From positions 1 through 64,000 of the forward strand of contig NZ_KB851205.1 of the NCBI RefSeq assembly GCF_000368065.1: 64,000 bases of DNA, written 5' to 3'. A model generated the notes under the pieces. The model did no database searches. It saw only the letters and a program-made list of their open reading frames with translations, and had not been told where the DNA came from. The translations under genes and the position numbers were made by a program. Source of the DNA: Acinetobacter seifertii. GTDB taxonomy: Bacteria > Pseudomonadota > Gammaproteobacteria > Pseudomonadales > Moraxellaceae. Below, one piece after another: positions 35,983 through 43,788 of this stretch; position 1 is the stretch's first letter; the number at the start of each line of letters is the position of its first letter.

Positions 35983-36008
35983 TGTTATTCACCAATTAAA
36001 ATGTCTAT
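35983..36008. repeat. Left terminal inverted repeat of the IS
   Basis: Begins TGTTA and includes CCAATTAAAATGTCTAT. Pairs with the right end at 37438-37463 over about 26 bp with few mismatches. Flanked outside by GATGA. Confidence 0.8.
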
Positions 36009-36036
36009 GCGATAAACCATTTAAAATGTCCTGTTT

Positions 36037-37371
36037 TTAACCACAAGAGTCAAGCACAGGATTTAACTTTCTTTGTTCAATAACAGCTTTCTGAGCTTTA
36101 CGACTCGGCATACTTTTCTTGAGACGGGAACGTTTATTCTGTTTTTCCAACTCTTCATGCTGTTGCTGAATATGTGCCAGAACTGTACCTAACCGTTTAT
36201 TCTCAACGATCTCATTCTGCTGTAGCCCAGCTAATTTATTGAAAATGCTGTAGTTGAGCTTTCGTCCCTCGTACATGAGGGCCACAGTGCCATCTGGGTA
36301 CTCCAGAAATGAAATATATTGCCCAACAAGCTTATGATTCAGCTCTGTCGGTTCAAGCAGATAAATACATTTGTCATAGGTCAGGGTCAGATTCTTGGTG
36401 ACCTTACGCGGTTCCTGCCAGGTAAAAATATCATCCAGTTCAAGATGAGATTCGGTTAATGGCCGATGTAAATTCTTTGAGTTTCGCGCACACTTGGCAA
36501 ACTTCTGATTGAAATGCTCAATAAAGCAGGGCAGCCAGGCATTTGCCTCGGCAATTGAACAGATACCTTCTAGGCGCATTTCCTTGATCAGGCGATCCTG
36601 GAGTGTTCTATTGGCACGTTCCACACGGCCTTTGGCCTGGGGTGAGTTGGCGAAGATAATATCAATATTTAACTCATTCAGAATCCGCCCAAATTGCGTG
36701 ATCTGGCTGTCCTGGCTCGATTTCTGGTTCACTCGGAAGACCGAATGTTTATCGCTATAAAAGGCCAGAGGCTTACCGTATTGTTCAATGTAGGCTCGGG
36801 TTGAAAGCATATAGTCGAAGGTCGTTTCCGCCTCACAGAAGCGCAGATGCAACAGCTTTCCAGTGGCATCATCGATATAAACCAGCAAGCAGCACTTAGC
36901 AGCGCGTCCTTCGAACCAGTCATGATATGAGCCATCAATCTGGATTAGCTCACCGAAGCAATCCCGGTTATAACGTGGCTGATATGGACGTTTAAGGCGC
37001 TTGGATCGTGGAATCCAGAGGTCATTTGCAGTCATCCAGCGCCGAAGCGTTTCTACCGGGATATTCAGGTCAAACATGCTGCTGAGCTTCTCATGGGCCA
37101 AGGTAGGTCCAAATCCCAGCAGATGTTCAGAAATAATGGAAAGACATTTTGATTTTAATAAATCATCATGGCGACGATGGCCAGGTTGACCACGACTGGC
37201 ATGCGCCATACCTGAAACACCATCTTGATTGAGCTTCTGTAATAACCGGGTAATTTGACGGGTTGAAAGATTAAGGATTTCAGCAGCACGGACTTGTGTA
37301 ATACGATGATCTCGAACGTCTTGCAGAACAGCAAGACGTTGAATTTCTTTGTCAGACATAGTGATCAGCAT
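36037..37371 (-). CDS. IS1202/ISNCY-type DDE transposase
   Basis: 444 aa, apparently intact. N-terminal helix-turn-helix (about 5-55, RITQVRAAEILNLSTRQITRLLQKL) and second DNA-binding helices; catalytic rve-like core with Asp in IQIDGSYHDWFEGR (about 143), Asp in LAFYSDKHSVF (about 203) and Glu in AKGRVERANRTLQDRL (about 250). The basic C-terminal tail (KQNKRSRLKKSMPSRKAQK) is usual in this family. MSDKEIQRL at 37359 is an alternative start. Confidence 0.92.
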   Translation of the reverse strand: MLITMSDKEIQRLAVLQDVRDHRITQVRAAEILNLSTRQITRLLQKLNQDGVSGMAHASRGQPGHRRHDDLLKSKCLSIISEHLLGFGPTLAHEKLSSMFDLNIPVETLRRWMTANDLWIPRSKRLKRPYQPRYNRDCFGELIQIDGSYHDWFEGRAAKCCLLVYIDDATGKLLHLRFCEAETTFDYMLSTRAYIEQYGKPLAFYSDKHSVFRVNQKSSQDSQITQFGRILNELNIDIIFANSPQAKGRVERANRTLQDRLIKEMRLEGICSIAEANAWLPCFIEHFNQKFAKCARNSKNLHRPLTESHLELDDIFTWQEPRKVTKNLTLTYDKCIYLLEPTELNHKLVGQYISFLEYPDGTVALMYEGRKLNYSIFNKLAGLQQNEIVENKRLGTVLAHIQQQHEELEKQNKRSRLKKSMPSRKAQKAVIEQRKLNPVLDSCG

Positions 37372-37437
37372 CTATATTTCATATCCAGTCCATGATGTTT
37401 AAGCCATCATAAACTAGACATTTTTATTGGTGAGAAT

Positions 37438-37463
37438 ATAGACACTTTAAATGGGTTCTAACA
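37438..37463. repeat. Right terminal inverted repeat of the IS
   Basis: Reverse complement reads TGTTAGAACCCATTTAAAGT then GTCTAT, matching the left end. Flanked outside by the second GATGA copy (37464-37468). Confidence 0.8.
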
Positions 37464-37468
37464 GATGA

Positions 37469-37496
37469 ATTTCTTATAAAATGTAATATGTTAATT
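37469..37496 (+). other. dif-like XerC/XerD site abutting the IS
   Basis: ATTTCTTATAA (XerC-like arm), 6-bp spacer AATGTA, ATATGTTAATT (XerD-like arm): 11+6+11 layout. The first arm differs by one base from the Acinetobacter pdif arm ATTTCGTATAA as I recall it, and the second by two from TTATGTTAAAT. It begins exactly where the 5-bp IS target duplication ends. Confidence 0.55.
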
Positions 37497-37518
37497 TTTC
37501 TTTTTAATCATAAATAAT

Positions 37519-38016
37519 ATGCACTTGTGTTATTTAAGCGATTTAACATTAGCAGATGCCTCTAATTTAGTTAGACTTTATACAAATGATACGACTAGAA
37601 AGTATTTAGGTGGACCATTGGAAGTATCTCTAGCTCAAACGCGAGCACATACTGATATTAATACTCCAAGTAAATTACCTATTTGGGCAATTCGATCTTC
37701 TACTGATCATAATTTTCTAGGAATTATATCTCTGGATACTCATCATGACGGCTCAGATATCGAAGTATCATATGAATTGCTGCCGGAATATATGGGATAT
37801 GGATATGCAACTCAAGCACTTGAATTTGTTTTAAATTATTCATTTAATGAGTTAAATCTTAAGAAAGTAATAGCTGAGACTCAAACACAGAACAAAGCAT
37901 CAATCAAATTACTAGAACGTGTTGGAATGGTTTTTGAGAAATCAGTAGAACGTTTTGGTTCAAATCAAAGTATTTTTTTTATTACTAATCACCAGTATAT
38001 CGATAAACATAAATAA
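37519..38016 (+). CDS. GNAT family N-acetyltransferase
   Basis: 165 aa of the RimJ/RimL-like Acetyltransf_3 group. Acetyl-CoA-binding core VSYELLPEYMGYGYATQALEFVLNYSFNELNLKKVIAETQTQNKASIKLLERVGM (about 88-142). The target could be a small molecule or a protein N-terminus. The ATG has no strong Shine-Dalgarno. The gene lies 23 bp after the dif-like site, so the IS probably displaced or altered its promoter region. Confidence 0.88.
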   Translation: MHLCYLSDLTLADASNLVRLYTNDTTRKYLGGPLEVSLAQTRAHTDINTPSKLPIWAIRSSTDHNFLGIISLDTHHDGSDIEVSYELLPEYMGYGYATQALEFVLNYSFNELNLKKVIAETQTQNKASIKLLERVGMVFEKSVERFGSNQSIFFITNHQYIDKHK

Positions 38017-38037
38017 TGCTTTTATCAATAGACATAA

Positions 38038-38064
38038 AAAAGGCAGGATTAAATCCTGCCTTTT
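38038..38064. terminator. Bidirectional terminator between the GNAT gene and guaA
   Basis: Stem AAAAGGCAGGAT / ATCCTGCCTTTT with a TAA loop. Convergent genes on both sides. Confidence 0.9.
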
Positions 38065-38071
38065 CATTTGC

Positions 38072-39640
38072 TTATTCCCACTCAATCGTTGCTGGTGGTT
38101 TAGATGACACGTCATATACAACACGTGATACATCTTTAATTTCATTCATAATACGCGTTGAGATTTTATCAACCAATTCGTATGGTAAATGTGCAAAACG
38201 AGCTGTCATAAAGTCAACCGTTTCAACCGCACGAAGTGCAATTACCCATGCATAACGACGGCCATCACCTACTACACCAACTGACTTAACTGGCTGGAAC
38301 ACAGCAAATGCTTGAGCTGTTTTGTCGTACCAGCCGCTGTCGCGAAGCTCTTGCATGAAGATGTCATCAGCAAGACGAAGAATATCTGCATATTCTTTTT
38401 TAACTTCACCCAAAATACGAACACCTAAACCAGGGCCCGGGAATGGATGACGGTAAATCATGCTGTGTGGCAAGCCAAGTGTAGTACCTAACTTACGTAC
38501 TTCGTCTTTAAACAAGTCACGTAAAGGTTCAACCAATTCAAACTCTAAATCGTCAGGTAAACCACCCACGTTGTGGTGAGATTTAATAACGTGTGCTTTA
38601 CCTTGTTTGCTTGCAGCAGATTCGATTACGTCTGGGTAAATCGTGCCTTGTGCCAAGAATTTCACGCCATCAAGTTTACGTGCTTCTTCAGCAAATACTT
38701 CGATGAATTCACGGCCAATGATCTTACGCTTTTTCTCTGGATCAACTTCACCAGCCAATGCAGTTAAGAAACGTTGTTCAGCATCTGCACGAATCACACG
38801 GATACCCATGTTTTCAGCAAACATTTGCATCACTTGATCACCTTCGTTTAAACGAAGTAAGCCATTATCAACAAATACACATGTTAACTGGTCGCCAATT
38901 GCTTTGTGTAAAAGCGCAGCAACAACAGATGAGTCAACACCACCAGAAAGACCTAAAAGAACTTTTTCATCGCCGATTTGCTGACGTAATTGTTCTACAC
39001 GTAAATCGATAATGTGTTCAGGTGTCCAAAGGCCACCACATCCACAAATTTTATGAACGAAGTTTGCAAGTAACTCTTCACCTTTTGCCGTGTGCGTTAC
39101 TTCTGGATGGAATTGCACGCCATAGAAACGACGCGCTTCATCACTTACAGCAGCAACTGGACAGCTTGGTGTGCTTGCAGTAATCGTAAAACCTTCTGGA
39201 ATCTGGCTCACTTTATCGCCGTGGCTCATCCAAACATGAAGTTGGTTTTCACGGTCTTGTAAGTTACCAATAAGTTGGTCACGTTTAACGATATCAACTT
39301 CGGCATAACCAAACTCATGCACAGTACCCGGCTCAACTTTACCGCCTAACTGTTCAGACATGGTTTGTAAACCATAGCAAATACCCAATACTGGAACGCC
39401 TAATTCAAACACCACCTGTGGTGCTCGTGGGCTACCCTCTTCATGCACACTCTCAGGTCCACCTGACAAAATAATACCGTTTGGGTTAAAAGCACGAATG
39501 TCTTCTTCAGACATATCAAAGGCATACATTTCAGAGTAAACACCAGCTTCACGTACACGACGTGCAATGAGCTGACTATATTGAGAGCCGAAATCCAGAA
39601 TCAGGATACGATCTTCAGTAATTTGAGTATTGGTAGTCAT
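38072..39640 (-). CDS. guaA: GMP synthase (glutamine-hydrolysing)
   Basis: 522 aa. Converts XMP to GMP. Class I amidotransferase domain (about 1-205) with Cys in VLGICYGLQTM (about 86) and HPEVTHT (about 181); ATP-pyrophosphatase P-loop LLGLSGGVDSSVV (about 228-240); C-terminal dimerisation domain ending PPATIEWE. Standard length and standalone here (guaB is not adjacent). Confidence 0.98.
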   Translation of the reverse strand: MTTNTQITEDRILILDFGSQYSQLIARRVREAGVYSEMYAFDMSEEDIRAFNPNGIILSGGPESVHEEGSPRAPQVVFELGVPVLGICYGLQTMSEQLGGKVEPGTVHEFGYAEVDIVKRDQLIGNLQDRENQLHVWMSHGDKVSQIPEGFTITASTPSCPVAAVSDEARRFYGVQFHPEVTHTAKGEELLANFVHKICGCGGLWTPEHIIDLRVEQLRQQIGDEKVLLGLSGGVDSSVVAALLHKAIGDQLTCVFVDNGLLRLNEGDQVMQMFAENMGIRVIRADAEQRFLTALAGEVDPEKKRKIIGREFIEVFAEEARKLDGVKFLAQGTIYPDVIESAASKQGKAHVIKSHHNVGGLPDDLEFELVEPLRDLFKDEVRKLGTTLGLPHSMIYRHPFPGPGLGVRILGEVKKEYADILRLADDIFMQELRDSGWYDKTAQAFAVFQPVKSVGVVGDGRRYAWVIALRAVETVDFMTARFAHLPYELVDKISTRIMNEIKDVSRVVYDVSSKPPATIEWE

Positions 39641-40015
39641 GACAAACCACTAAATGGCAAAAGAATTAAGCGCGCCATTTTAACATTTTTCACGCTTCGG
39701 CGCACCGCAAATCATCATATATCTTGTTTTTTTCATATCATAATCATTTTGATATTTAGATTGATCGATATAAATATAAATTTATTGATATTTATCAATA
39801 TACTGCATGCCGCTTAAAATCTTCATACACATTGATAAATTCATCACATTCTATGCAACATCCTCATGAATTTGATGTTAAGATGACCCGATAAAACAGG
39901 CATTACCATGGAAAGGTAAATACCATTAAGCGATATTTGTCTGCCCTTAAACAGTGATCCGTTTTTTATGGCTTGTTGCCCCATATCAAAATCAATAGAA
40001 ATCTAAGGAACAACA
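39641..40015. other. Gene-free spacer between guaA and the DUF445 gene
   Basis: 375 bp, AT-rich, must hold the guaA promoter (minus) and the DUF445 promoter (plus). I see no convincing -35/-10 pair or riboswitch-like fold. AAGGAACAAC before 40016 is the DUF445 ribosome-binding site. Confidence 0.5.
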
Positions 40016-41245
40016 ATGCTTCAAACTATGATTGCAGATTTCCAGCAACATTTTTGGTTGTATGTCTCTATTCCTTTCATGAGTGGTTTAATTGGCTATG
40101 TCACTAAAGTGATTGCCATTCAAATGATGTTCTCACCACTTGAATTTAAAGGTATTAAACCATTTTTTGGCTGGCAAGGTATTGTGCCTCGTAAAGCTGA
40201 AAAAATGGCAACCATTGCTGTTGAACTCATGACAGCCAAGCTTATTAAGCCCGAAGAAATTTTTGCTCGTCTTGACCCAAAACGTATTGCCAAAGAAATT
40301 GAAAAACCATTAATGGCAGCAGCAGAAGATATTACGCGTGAAGTTGCGCAAGAGTATCAACCCGGTTTATGGGAAGGTATGCCTGAGTTTGCCCGTCAAA
40401 GACTGATCCGCAGAGTGCAATCAAAAGCACCGGAAATTGTCGAGCACATCATGAGTGAAGTGCAACGTGACGTAAATCGATATTTTGATATTAAGCATTT
40501 GGTGATTAGTAATTTGCTTAAAGATAAGCGTTTACTCAACAATATTTTTAAACGTGTAGGCAAACAAGAATTTAAATTTTTCAGTAATGTTGGCTTTGTA
40601 TTCGGTTTTGGTATTGGTGTAATCCAAATGTTGTGCTGGATTATCACGCAAGGTAAATATCCTTGGATGCTGCCGATGTTTGGCGGATTTGTAGGATTTT
40701 TCAGTGACTGGATTGCGCTACAAATGATGTTTAGACCGCTCTATCCTAAAAAGATATTGGGCTATACATGGCAAGGTCTGTTTATTAAACGTCAGAATGA
40801 AGTAGCAGCTGACTATGCAGCCTTGATTTCCAAACAGCTTTTAACTTCACGTCATATGATGGAAGAGCTATTTTCCGGCACTCACTCTGCACGCGTGATT
40901 GATTTGGTGAACCGCCATGTTAAACAGGAAATTGATATGCAGGCAGGTGTCATTCGTCCACTTGTTGTATACGCAATTGGTGGAGAAAAATACCAGAATA
41001 TGAAAACACAAGTTGCAGAACGTATTATGCAACAGCTGCCAGAGACCATGAAATATGTTGAGTCTTATGCAGAAGATGCTATGAATATTCGCAGTACTTT
41101 AATTGAACGTATGCAAAAATTAACACCATCCGAATTTGAAGGGATGTTGCGTCCAGCGTTCAAAGAAGATGAGTGGGCACTCATTGCAGTAGGCGCCGTA
41201 CTTGGTTTTGTAGTTGGGGAATTACAAATCCAGTTCATGCTCTAA
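40016..41245 (+). CDS. DUF445 family membrane protein
   Basis: 409 aa. N-terminal and C-terminal membrane segments bracket a long helical cytoplasmic or periplasmic region. Family patterns: FMSGLIGYVTKVIAIQMMFSPLEFKGIKPFFGWQGIVPRKAEKMA (about 20-64) and, repeated internally, FVGFFSDWIALQMMFRPLYPKKILGYTWQGLFIKRQNEVA (about 224-263), showing the DUF445 duplication. The function of the family is unknown. Confidence 0.9.
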   Translation: MLQTMIADFQQHFWLYVSIPFMSGLIGYVTKVIAIQMMFSPLEFKGIKPFFGWQGIVPRKAEKMATIAVELMTAKLIKPEEIFARLDPKRIAKEIEKPLMAAAEDITREVAQEYQPGLWEGMPEFARQRLIRRVQSKAPEIVEHIMSEVQRDVNRYFDIKHLVISNLLKDKRLLNNIFKRVGKQEFKFFSNVGFVFGFGIGVIQMLCWIITQGKYPWMLPMFGGFVGFFSDWIALQMMFRPLYPKKILGYTWQGLFIKRQNEVAADYAALISKQLLTSRHMMEELFSGTHSARVIDLVNRHVKQEIDMQAGVIRPLVVYAIGGEKYQNMKTQVAERIMQQLPETMKYVESYAEDAMNIRSTLIERMQKLTPSEFEGMLRPAFKEDEWALIAVGAVLGFVVGELQIQFML

Positions 41246-41258
41246 TTTTTAAATATAA

Positions 41259-41289
41259 AAAAACCGGATGAATTGCTCATCCGGTTTTT
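41259..41289. terminator. Bidirectional terminator between DUF445 and DoxX genes
   Basis: Stem AAAAACCGGATGA / TCATCCGGTTTTT, loop ATTGC. Very strong hairpin between convergent genes. Confidence 0.92.
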
Positions 41290-41304
41290 ATTTTGTCTTG
41301 AATA

Positions 41305-41742
41305 TTATTTTTCAATTGCATGGTCTAGGCTAATACGTCCAGCACCGTGAAGCATTAGGAAGAATAATCCCCCTGCCATTGCAAAATTTTTCATAAAGTG
41401 GATGCTATTATTATATTGCGCTGCTGCATCAGCCCCACCTTGGTGGAACAAGAACGCAGTCAAAATACTAAAGATTCCAAGACCAAAAGCTGCAAAACGT
41501 GCTTGGAAACCAAATAACAAAGCTAAACCACCACCAAACTCAACCAGGATGACTAATGGTAGAATTCCACCAGGAACCCCCATAGCTTCCATATAACCTG
41601 CTGTTGCTGCGTAACCGGTGATTTTCCCCCAGCCAGCAACAAGGAAGATATATGCAATAAGTACACGAGCAACCAGACTAATAAAACTATCCGCACCTGT
41701 TTGCGTTACGATATTTTTGACCACCACATTTGGATTAAACAT
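41305..41742 (-). CDS. DoxX family membrane protein
   Basis: 145 aa from the ATG at 41742 (MFNPNVVV), which has an AAAGGTGG ribosome-binding site; the frame extends 14 codons further without need. Four transmembrane helices with the DoxX hallmarks RVLIAYIFLVAGWGKITGY, MGVPGGILPLVILVEFGGGLALLFGF and NFAMAGGLFFLMLHGAGRISLD. Quinone-linked or redox-related membrane protein family; exact role unknown. Confidence 0.9.
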   Translation of the reverse strand: MFNPNVVVKNIVTQTGADSFISLVARVLIAYIFLVAGWGKITGYAATAGYMEAMGVPGGILPLVILVEFGGGLALLFGFQARFAAFGLGIFSILTAFLFHQGGADAAAQYNNSIHFMKNFAMAGGLFFLMLHGAGRISLDHAIEK

Positions 41743-41936
41743 ACAGCCACCTTTATTTAAATGCTTATTTGTTGATGAACTCATTCTAGGTTTGGGACAT
41801 TGATAATTAAATACTCAAAATCCATATATATCGTTGCACAAATAGGATGATTAATTTGTATCTTTTTGATGTTCTATACTGACTTTCTATAGTCTCACTG
41901 CTAGGATTTGAGCACGGTTTACCACTCAGCTATCTC

Positions 41937-42578
41937 ATGGAACTTCTTGATTTTATTCTACACGTTGACCAGCATCTCGCCGAATTTATTACAAATTACG
42001 GAGTCTGGATTTATGGCATATTATTTTTAATTATTTTTGTCGAAACCGGTTTAGTGGTCATGCCGTTCTTACCGGGCGATAGTTTATTATTTGCAGCAGG
42101 GGCTTTAGCGGCATCTACAGGTAAGATGGATCCATGGTTGCTAGGTACTCTGCTCTTTATTGCTGCAGTTCTAGGTGACACAGTCAACTATCATATTGGA
42201 CGTTTTATCGGTCCACGTGTGTTTGAAATGAACTCTAGATTCATTAATAAGCAGCACTTAACCAAAACTCAAGAATTCTTTGCCCGCCATGGTGGTAAAA
42301 CGATTATTTTTGCTCGATTCATTCCATTTGCCCGCACATTTGCTCCTTTTGTGGCAGGTGCTGGTAGCATGAATTATAAGTTTTTCCTGACATATAACTT
42401 AATTGGAGCATTATGCTGGGTAGCTTCTTTTGTAACCTTAGGTTATCTATTTGGAAATATGCCAATCGTTAAAGATAACTTTACCCACCTTATTTTCGGC
42501 ATCATTATTATTAGTGTTCTACCGGGTATTATCGGCTTTATACGTGAGAAGTTAAAAAACCGTAAAGCCAACGTTTAA
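41937..42578 (+). CDS. DedA family membrane protein
   Basis: 213 aa. SNARE-associated/DedA fold, implicated in undecaprenyl-phosphate or phospholipid translocation. Motifs: ETGLVVMPFLPGDSLLFAAGALAA (about 38-61), GDTVNYHIGRFIGPRVFE (about 81-98), and FARHGGKTIIFARFIPFARTFAPFVAGAGSM (about 117-147) with the essential Arg residues. Closest in pattern to the YqjA/YghB group. Confidence 0.93.
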   Translation: MELLDFILHVDQHLAEFITNYGVWIYGILFLIIFVETGLVVMPFLPGDSLLFAAGALAASTGKMDPWLLGTLLFIAAVLGDTVNYHIGRFIGPRVFEMNSRFINKQHLTKTQEFFARHGGKTIIFARFIPFARTFAPFVAGAGSMNYKFFLTYNLIGALCWVASFVTLGYLFGNMPIVKDNFTHLIFGIIIISVLPGIIGFIREKLKNRKANV

Positions 42579-42586
42579 AGCTTCAT

Positions 42587-43177
42587 TTAGAAGAAACGGA
42601 ATACCACCGGAAGCATACATAAAATGAGTAACATGGCCGATCCTTTATATAAATGATCGGCTTTTATTTTTTGCATTGAACCTGTCAATAAAGCTCGTCC
42701 AAAAACCATCCAGAAACTCGCCGCAGGAATAAGCGTCAATGTAAAAGCCGCAAAGACCATTAGAAAATTTTCAGGCGAATTCCATGTTTCGGCAGGAAAA
42801 ATACCAGCTGCAAACAGTAAGGACTTAGGATTTTTTAAAGTAGAGAAGAATAACTGACGTGGGCGAATATTACGATGGTTCTGACTAAACTGCTGTAAAT
42901 GCGTAGTTTTCCATAAACGAAATGCCATCCAGAACACATATAACACGCTCGTAATATGCAAAATGAGCAGTAACGCAGGCCAAACTGGAGCTGCTAAATG
43001 AATAAAGACAGCCCAAAAGCTAATCCCATAGGCATAACCCAACCATTGCATTGGAATAAGCCAGAATGTTTTAGATAAACCTTGTGAGTGAGCGGCGGTT
43101 GCAAGTAGTGCGTTTGTCGGCCCAGGGATAAGCAAAACAGCCAACATTGCTAATACAAAAAACCAGCTTTCAATCAT
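42587..43177 (-). CDS. LysE family translocator
   Basis: 196 aa, six transmembrane helices. LysE family pattern PGPTNALLATAAHSQGLSKTFWLIPMQWLGYAYGISFW near the N-terminus and FFSTLKNPKSLLFAAGIFPAE in the middle. A second, distinct LysE paralogue of this window. Amino-acid efflux is likely but the substrate is unknown. Confidence 0.88.
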   Translation of the reverse strand: MIESWFFVLAMLAVLLIPGPTNALLATAAHSQGLSKTFWLIPMQWLGYAYGISFWAVFIHLAAPVWPALLLILHITSVLYVFWMAFRLWKTTHLQQFSQNHRNIRPRQLFFSTLKNPKSLLFAAGIFPAETWNSPENFLMVFAAFTLTLIPAASFWMVFGRALLTGSMQKIKADHLYKGSAMLLILCMLPVVFRFF

Positions 43178-43345
43178 AAAGTTTCCACATTGGTAAAGAT
43201 GGGGCCACCTTAAACGAAATAGACAAAATATAGCAAGTTAAGAGCATAACTTGACGAGAAAAAATACAAGTATCATTTTAACCATATTAAACTAAGATGT
43301 TGATTTATATTTATTTTATTATGAAACATTTTGCTAAACTTTAAT

Positions 43346-43379
43346 CATCACAATATGCTTCTATTAGCATATTGTGATG
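43346..43379. repeat. Long perfect inverted repeat beside the glycine-rich lipoprotein gene
   Basis: Arms CATCACAATATGCT (43346-43359) and AGCATATTGTGATG (43366-43379), 14 bp each, loop TCTATT. No U tract on either strand, so it is not a classic terminator. Located 12 bp beyond the lipoprotein stop codon. Confidence 0.6.
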
Positions 43380-43391
43380 CAAAGATGACTA

Positions 43392-43781
43392 TTAATTCGC
43401 CTTTTTACGGACAATTATTGGACAATTTTTAAACTGAGCTGCCTGAACAATTGCTTCTTGTTGGCCTAAAACACGTGAAAGTTCGGTGTTCTTGGTTGAA
43501 GAAGATTGCCCCATATTAACAGAGATGGATGGACCGAATCCCCAACCGCCTCGTCCCCAGCCACCACCAAGTCCAAGCCCAACACCCATACCTGTGCTTT
43601 TTGGAGTTTGTACGCCATTGTCGATATATTGTTGAATACGGTTATATTCACTTTGCAGTTGTTGGCAACTCAAAGATTGATACTGTGTCGGAGACACATA
43701 AGTCGGTTTTACCGTTGTAGCACAAGCGCCAAGAAATAACGTGGCTGCCACCAAAGGCGCAATATATAAGCCTTTCATCAT
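43392..43781 (-). CDS. Glycine-rich predicted lipoprotein
   Basis: 129 aa from the ATG at 43781 (MMKGLYIAPLV; a second ATG follows directly). Signal peptide with lipobox LFLGAC at about residue 20, a small helical part with two Cys (SLSCQQLQSEYNRIQQYID), then a Gly/Trp-rich stretch (GMGVGLGLGGGWGRGGWGFG, about 70-89). No family recognised. Its start lies 7 bp past the parA stop (43789), so the two are probably one operon in the uninterrupted locus. Confidence 0.7.
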   Translation of the reverse strand: MMKGLYIAPLVAATLFLGACATTVKPTYVSPTQYQSLSCQQLQSEYNRIQQYIDNGVQTPKSTGMGVGLGLGGGWGRGGWGFGPSISVNMGQSSSTKNTELSRVLGQQEAIVQAAQFKNCPIIVRKKAN

Positions 43782-43788
43782 TTTTCTC

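Larger units (their letters stand above)
35983..37463 (-). mobile_element. Complete insertion sequence of the IS1202/ISNCY type
   Basis: 1481 bp with one transposase gene. The ends read inward as TGTTATTCACCAATTAAAAT (left) and TGTTAGAACCCATTTAAAGT (right), about 20 matches in 26. Immediately outside are identical GATGA pentamers at 35978-35982 and 37464-37468, a 5-bp target duplication. Each end carries two direct copies of a CCAwTtAAAATGTC motif 24-25 bp apart, probable transposase sites. Short target duplications and insertion beside Xer sites have been described for IS1202-superfamily elements in Acinetobacter (recalled, not checked). Confidence 0.88.

Noticed and set aside
36509..36938. 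ORFs opposite the transposase
   Set aside because: Shadows of the transposase coding strand; no family features.
38016..38255. 79-codon plus-strand ORF opposite guaA
   Set aside because: Antisense shadow including the terminator hairpin.
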